DNA from: JBOGED01 sp050743625
GTDB taxonomy: Bacteria > Actinomycetota > Nitriliruptoria > Euzebyales > Egibacteraceae
Length of the DNA: 7,014 nucleotides
Assembly (NCBI GenBank): GCA_050743625.1
Contig: JBOGED010000069.1
Coordinates: 1 to 7,014 of the forward strand
Direction: 5' to 3'
Shown: positions 5,671-7,014 of the stretch, piece after piece
How the letters are laid out: the number at the start of each line of letters is the position of its first letter
How positions within the stretch are numbered: the first letter of the stretch is position 1
Program-made: the position numbers and the translations under genes
Notes under the pieces: model-generated
Databases searched by the model: none
Told to the model about the DNA's origin: nothing
Seen by the model: only the letters and a program-made list of their open reading frames with translations

Positions 5671-6275
5671 TGCGAACTCCGAGAGAAAAACAAGAACGGG
5701 TGGCTCCCTACCAGAAGATCGTGCTCGCCCAGTTGGTCGCGGAGGCGAGCCACAGCGAGTTGGTCCGGCATGTAGGCGCGGCGAATCATGCTCGCTGGTA
5801 CCCGATCAGGGACCAGCACCTCGGCCATTCGCCGTTGCTTGGCATCGCGACTGTGGTCCCACGCTTTCGCGAATACGACCTCGGCATCCAGGTGCGCGAT
5901 TCCGTCTGCAGCGGAGAACACCCGTCTTGTGAAGGCTGCTGCGTTCCGGTCGCTGACCAGCACACCGTTGAGGTCGAGGACGCAAGGATCAACACCCAGC
6001 ACCGTCAGATCTCTCCGGGTTTGGAGGAGTCCGTACAGCATGGCGTTGCGGGCATGCACGTACAGATTGGCGTAGTGGTGCAGTGAGCGGTACGAGCCGG
6101 CGGTCCTGACCGGGTTGTTCGCGCGTTGTTCTTGCACTCCCTGCTGAGCGATCGTGACGTGAGCCAACCCCAGCCTCTTGATGCGCCGCTGGCTGCAAAT
6201 CCCATGCACGAGGATGGATGCCACGTTGGCCACAGCGGTGATGTAGTGCAGCTCCCGAACGTCTGATCGTTGCAT
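5667..6275 (-). CDS. darT: DarT ssDNA thymidine ADP-ribosyltransferase toxin
   Basis: Toxin (DUF4433/DarT family), 202 aa, close to the usual ~200-220. It uses NAD+ to ADP-ribosylate thymidine in single-stranded DNA, blocking replication; DarTG systems are established anti-phage modules. Seen in sequence: N-terminal RELHYITAVANVASILVHGI (7-26), the NAD-binding start of the family; VQEQRANNPV (47-56), with Arg51 aligning to the catalytic Arg of Thermus DarT; LHHYANLYVHARNAMLY (65-81), the family hallmark; and QRRMAEVLVPDRVP (147-160), with Glu152 as the expected catalytic glutamate. All key residues are present, so the enzyme should be active and must be held in check by DarG. ATG 6275 is the only good start; its GGAG is very close (1 base), so initiation may be weak, which would suit a toxin. 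Transcribed leftward from the SOS-type promoter at 6372-6392. Confidence 0.95.
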   Translation of the reverse strand: MQRSDVRELHYITAVANVASILVHGICSQRRIKRLGLAHVTIAQQGVQEQRANNPVRTAGSYRSLHHYANLYVHARNAMLYGLLQTRRDLTVLGVDPCVLDLNGVLVSDRNAAAFTRRVFSAADGIAHLDAEVVFAKAWDHSRDAKQRRMAEVLVPDRVPASMIRRAYMPDQLAVARLRDQLGEHDLLVGSHPFLFFSRSSQ

Positions 6276-6371
6276 GCTCCGACCGCGCCTGCCTTCGCTG
6301 CGACACTCCGATGTCTCCAGGGTGTCATACGCCGGTCGTGGTTCTGATCCTGATCTGCGGCTTCCACTGTA
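6276..6371 (-). other. Leader region of the darTG transcript
   Basis: About 100 bases separate the predicted transcription start from the darT ATG. An ATG at 6379 lies at the expected +1 position and opens a frame beginning MFDTVEAADQDQNHDRR that is out of frame with darT (offset 104 bases) and runs on across it without resembling a protein. The leader could include an upstream reading frame that lowers darT translation, or be a relic of another gene's start. No riboswitch or clear hairpin was recognised. Confidence 0.35.
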
Positions 6372-6392
6372 TCAAACATGTGTTCGATTATA
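6372..6392 (-). promoter_or_regulatory. darTG promoter with overlapping LexA (SOS) box
   Basis: On the minus strand TATAAT (6392-6387) is a perfect -10 box, and its last base begins TCGAACACATGTTTGA (6387-6372). This matches the actinobacterial/mycobacterial SOS box TCGAAC-N4-GTTCGA at 11 of 12 fixed positions and the Gram-positive LexA (DinR) consensus CGAACRNRYGTTYG at every position. LexA bound here would cover the transcription start and block the promoter; cleavage of LexA after DNA damage would release it. No clear -35 box is seen at 17 bases, so the promoter may depend on the -10 or be weak. LexA binding itself is inferred. Confidence 0.75.
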
Positions 6393-6580
6393 GTCGTCTG
6401 TGGCCGCTGGGGGAAGGACCAAGGTCTTGGCGACGCGGTGCCTGCCGTCAGGGTAAGCCGACAACGCGGAAGACGCGAAACCGGCAGGCCACGCCTACTG
6501 TGACCGCCCCGCGCCGCGAGACCTGTGTTCAAAGAGCCGCTCGTCGAGTTCTTGCACGCACGGAAGCGATGACCAGGAGG
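6393..6580. other. Non-coding stretch upstream of darTG
   Basis: I see no convincing gene, RNA or repeat here. Short open frames on both strands have arginine-rich, low-quality translations typical of chance frames in GC-rich DNA. A short plus-strand frame ending FKEPLVEFLHARKR-stop (about 6530-6574) could be the tail of a lost gene but is too short to identify. Confidence 0.4.
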
Positions 6581-6602
6581 CTACCGGCATTACTCTGCAC
6601 AG
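6581..6602 (+). repeat. 22-bp repeat, copy A
   Basis: CTACCGGCATTACTCTGCACAG recurs at 6733-6754 with one change (G to C), and its right part occurs inverted at 6709-6729. Three copies of one motif within 175 bases suggests a worn mobile element or a protein-binding array. Confidence 0.6.
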
Positions 6603-6610
6603 CAGCTCAT

Positions 6611-6626
6611 GGCGGCTGGCGCCGCC
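6611..6626. repeat. GC-rich perfect hairpin
   Basis: GGCGGC-TGGC-GCCGCC has six-base perfect arms and a four-base loop; CCTCC-CC-GGAGG follows at 6625-6636. Together they make a strongly folding segment between the repeat copies. There is no T-tract, and no gene reads into it that I can support. Confidence 0.4.
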
Positions 6627-6646
6627 TCCCCGGAGGATGAGAATCA

Positions 6647-6659
6647 GGCAAACCAGGCG
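6647..6659 (+). repeat. 13-bp direct repeat, copy 1 (second copy 6791-6803)
   Basis: GGCAAACCAGGCG occurs exactly at 6647-6659 and 6791-6803, 144 bases apart, close to the 152-base spacing of the 22-bp repeat. The similar spacing hints at an old tandem duplication of a ~150-base unit. Just before copy 1, GATGAGAATC (6636-6645) has its exact inverse at 6814-6823. Confidence 0.5.
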
Positions 6660-6708
6660 TCCCGCGACCTTTCCGCGCTCGAGCGAGGCACCGAACGAAG
6701 CGCCGGGC

Positions 6709-6729
6709 GCTACTGTGCAGAGTTTTGCC
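6709..6729 (-). repeat. Inverted copy of the 6581 repeat motif (copy B)
   Basis: GCTACTGTGCAGAGTTTTGCC is the reverse complement of 6586-6606 at 18 of 21 positions. With copy C at 6738-6754 it forms a 17-base imperfect hairpin (14 of 17 paired) with an 8-base loop. Confidence 0.55.
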
Positions 6730-6732
6730 GAA

Positions 6733-6754
6733 CTACCGGCATTACTCTCCACAG
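6733..6754 (+). repeat. 22-bp repeat, copy C
   Basis: CTACCGGCATTACTCTCCACAG matches copy A (6581-6602) at 21 of 22 bases in the same orientation, and is the right arm of the hairpin formed with copy B. Confidence 0.6.
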
Positions 6755-6790
6755 TGCAGGAATAGGCCACCAACCAACTGGCGCGAACCC

Positions 6791-6803
6791 GGCAAACCAG
6801 GCG
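6791..6803 (+). repeat. 13-bp direct repeat, copy 2
   Basis: Exact second copy of GGCAAACCAGGCG (first at 6647-6659). It is followed by GATTCTCATC (6814-6823), which is the inverse of 6636-6645 and overlaps the stop codon of the WD40 fragment. Confidence 0.5.
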
Positions 6804-6818
6804 GCATGTAGCCGATTC

Positions 6819-6956
6819 TCATCTCAGCGTGTTGACCTTGTCGGTGTGACCCTTCAGGGTCGCCTGCTGCTGGCCGGAGATGGGGTCCCATATCCGCACC
6901 ATGCCGCCGATGTTGGCGGTGGCGAGGAGGGTCTGGCCGTTCGCGGCGACGGACCA
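6819..6956 (-). pseudogene. WD40-repeat protein fragment
   Basis: The minus-strand frame reads WSVAANGQTLLATANIGG, then MVRIWDPISGQQQATLKGHT and DKVNTLR-stop. This is one WD40 blade, with the WD dipeptide in RIWDP and the GH dipeptide in KGHTDKV, of the kind found in actinobacterial WD40 proteins, often fused to kinase, NTPase or helix-turn-helix domains. It is closed on the upstream side by an in-frame TAG (6959-6957) and on the other by TGA (6821-6819), so only 45 residues remain. It is the decayed end of a larger gene; I see no matching frame continuing to the window edge. Confidence 0.7.
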
Positions 6957-7014
6957 CTAGCGGGGCTCTGCCCCAGCCCGACGAGCGTGTGAGGCATGAC
7001 AGCGTTCCCCGAAC

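Noticed and set aside
6005..6379. Minus-strand frame starting at the ATG inside the SOS box and overlapping darT
   Set aside because: After its first ~17 residues the translation is the Trp/Cys/Thr/Pro-rich shadow of darT. It is kept only as a comment on the leader, not as a gene.
6530..6574. Short plus-strand tail FKEPLVEFLHARKR-stop
   Set aside because: Looks protein-like, but a stop lies about 20 codons upstream and it is too short to identify; noted only in the description of the non-coding stretch.
6495..6773. Minus-strand 92-residue open frame
   Set aside because: It spans the repeat cluster and hairpins and has no ribosome site and no protein-like pattern.
6581..6823. CRISPR-like array
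   Set aside because: The repeats change orientation, are not evenly spaced, and no cas gene is present.
6609..6992. Plus-strand 127-residue open frame
   Set aside because: It runs through the repeats and antisense to the clear WD40 fragment; its second half is the shadow of that fragment.

Overview
The window is high-GC DNA with GC-rich third codon positions, 4-base ATGA gene overlaps and typical actinobacterial gene families, so the source is almost certainly an actinomycete (Actinomycetota). Genus cannot be fixed from sequence alone; the retropepsin-like gene pair and WD40 fragment would fit a Frankia- or Pseudonocardia-like genome, but that is a guess.

Left half (1-3660), ordinary chromosomal genes: a TetR-family regulator (minus strand) is divergent from a two-gene drug-efflux ABC exporter of the DrrA/DrrB type. 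The 71-base gap holds a recognisable promoter overlapped by an inverted repeat, the expected layout for repressor control of the pump. A short minus-strand helical hypothetical gene follows, then a complete riboflavin synthase gene that is not in a rib operon here.

Middle (3660-4546), a scarred zone: a small protein resembling DUF5678 partners, then a retropepsin-like aspartic protease with a DSGA active-site motif whose 5' end is broken by apparent frameshifts. Directly after its stop lies a 117-base orphan copy of the 3' end of an ABC permease gene, about 83% identical to the end of the intact permease 1.8 kb upstream. This marks an old duplication, deletion or insertion.

Right half (4555-6392), a two-gene minus-strand operon: darT (DNA thymidine ADP-ribosyltransferase toxin) and darG (macrodomain antitoxin), overlapping by ATGA. 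This is a DarTG toxin-antitoxin and phage-defence system. The most interesting feature of the window is its upstream site: a perfect TATAAT -10 box fused to a near-perfect LexA/SOS box (TCGAACACATGTTTGA), which suggests that this DNA-targeting toxin-antitoxin operon is controlled by DNA damage. DNA from 6393 to the right end carries no intact gene; it contains short direct and inverted repeats and a degenerate piece of a WD40-repeat protein gene, as expected at a worn mobile-DNA boundary.

No rRNA, tRNA or CRISPR array was seen.
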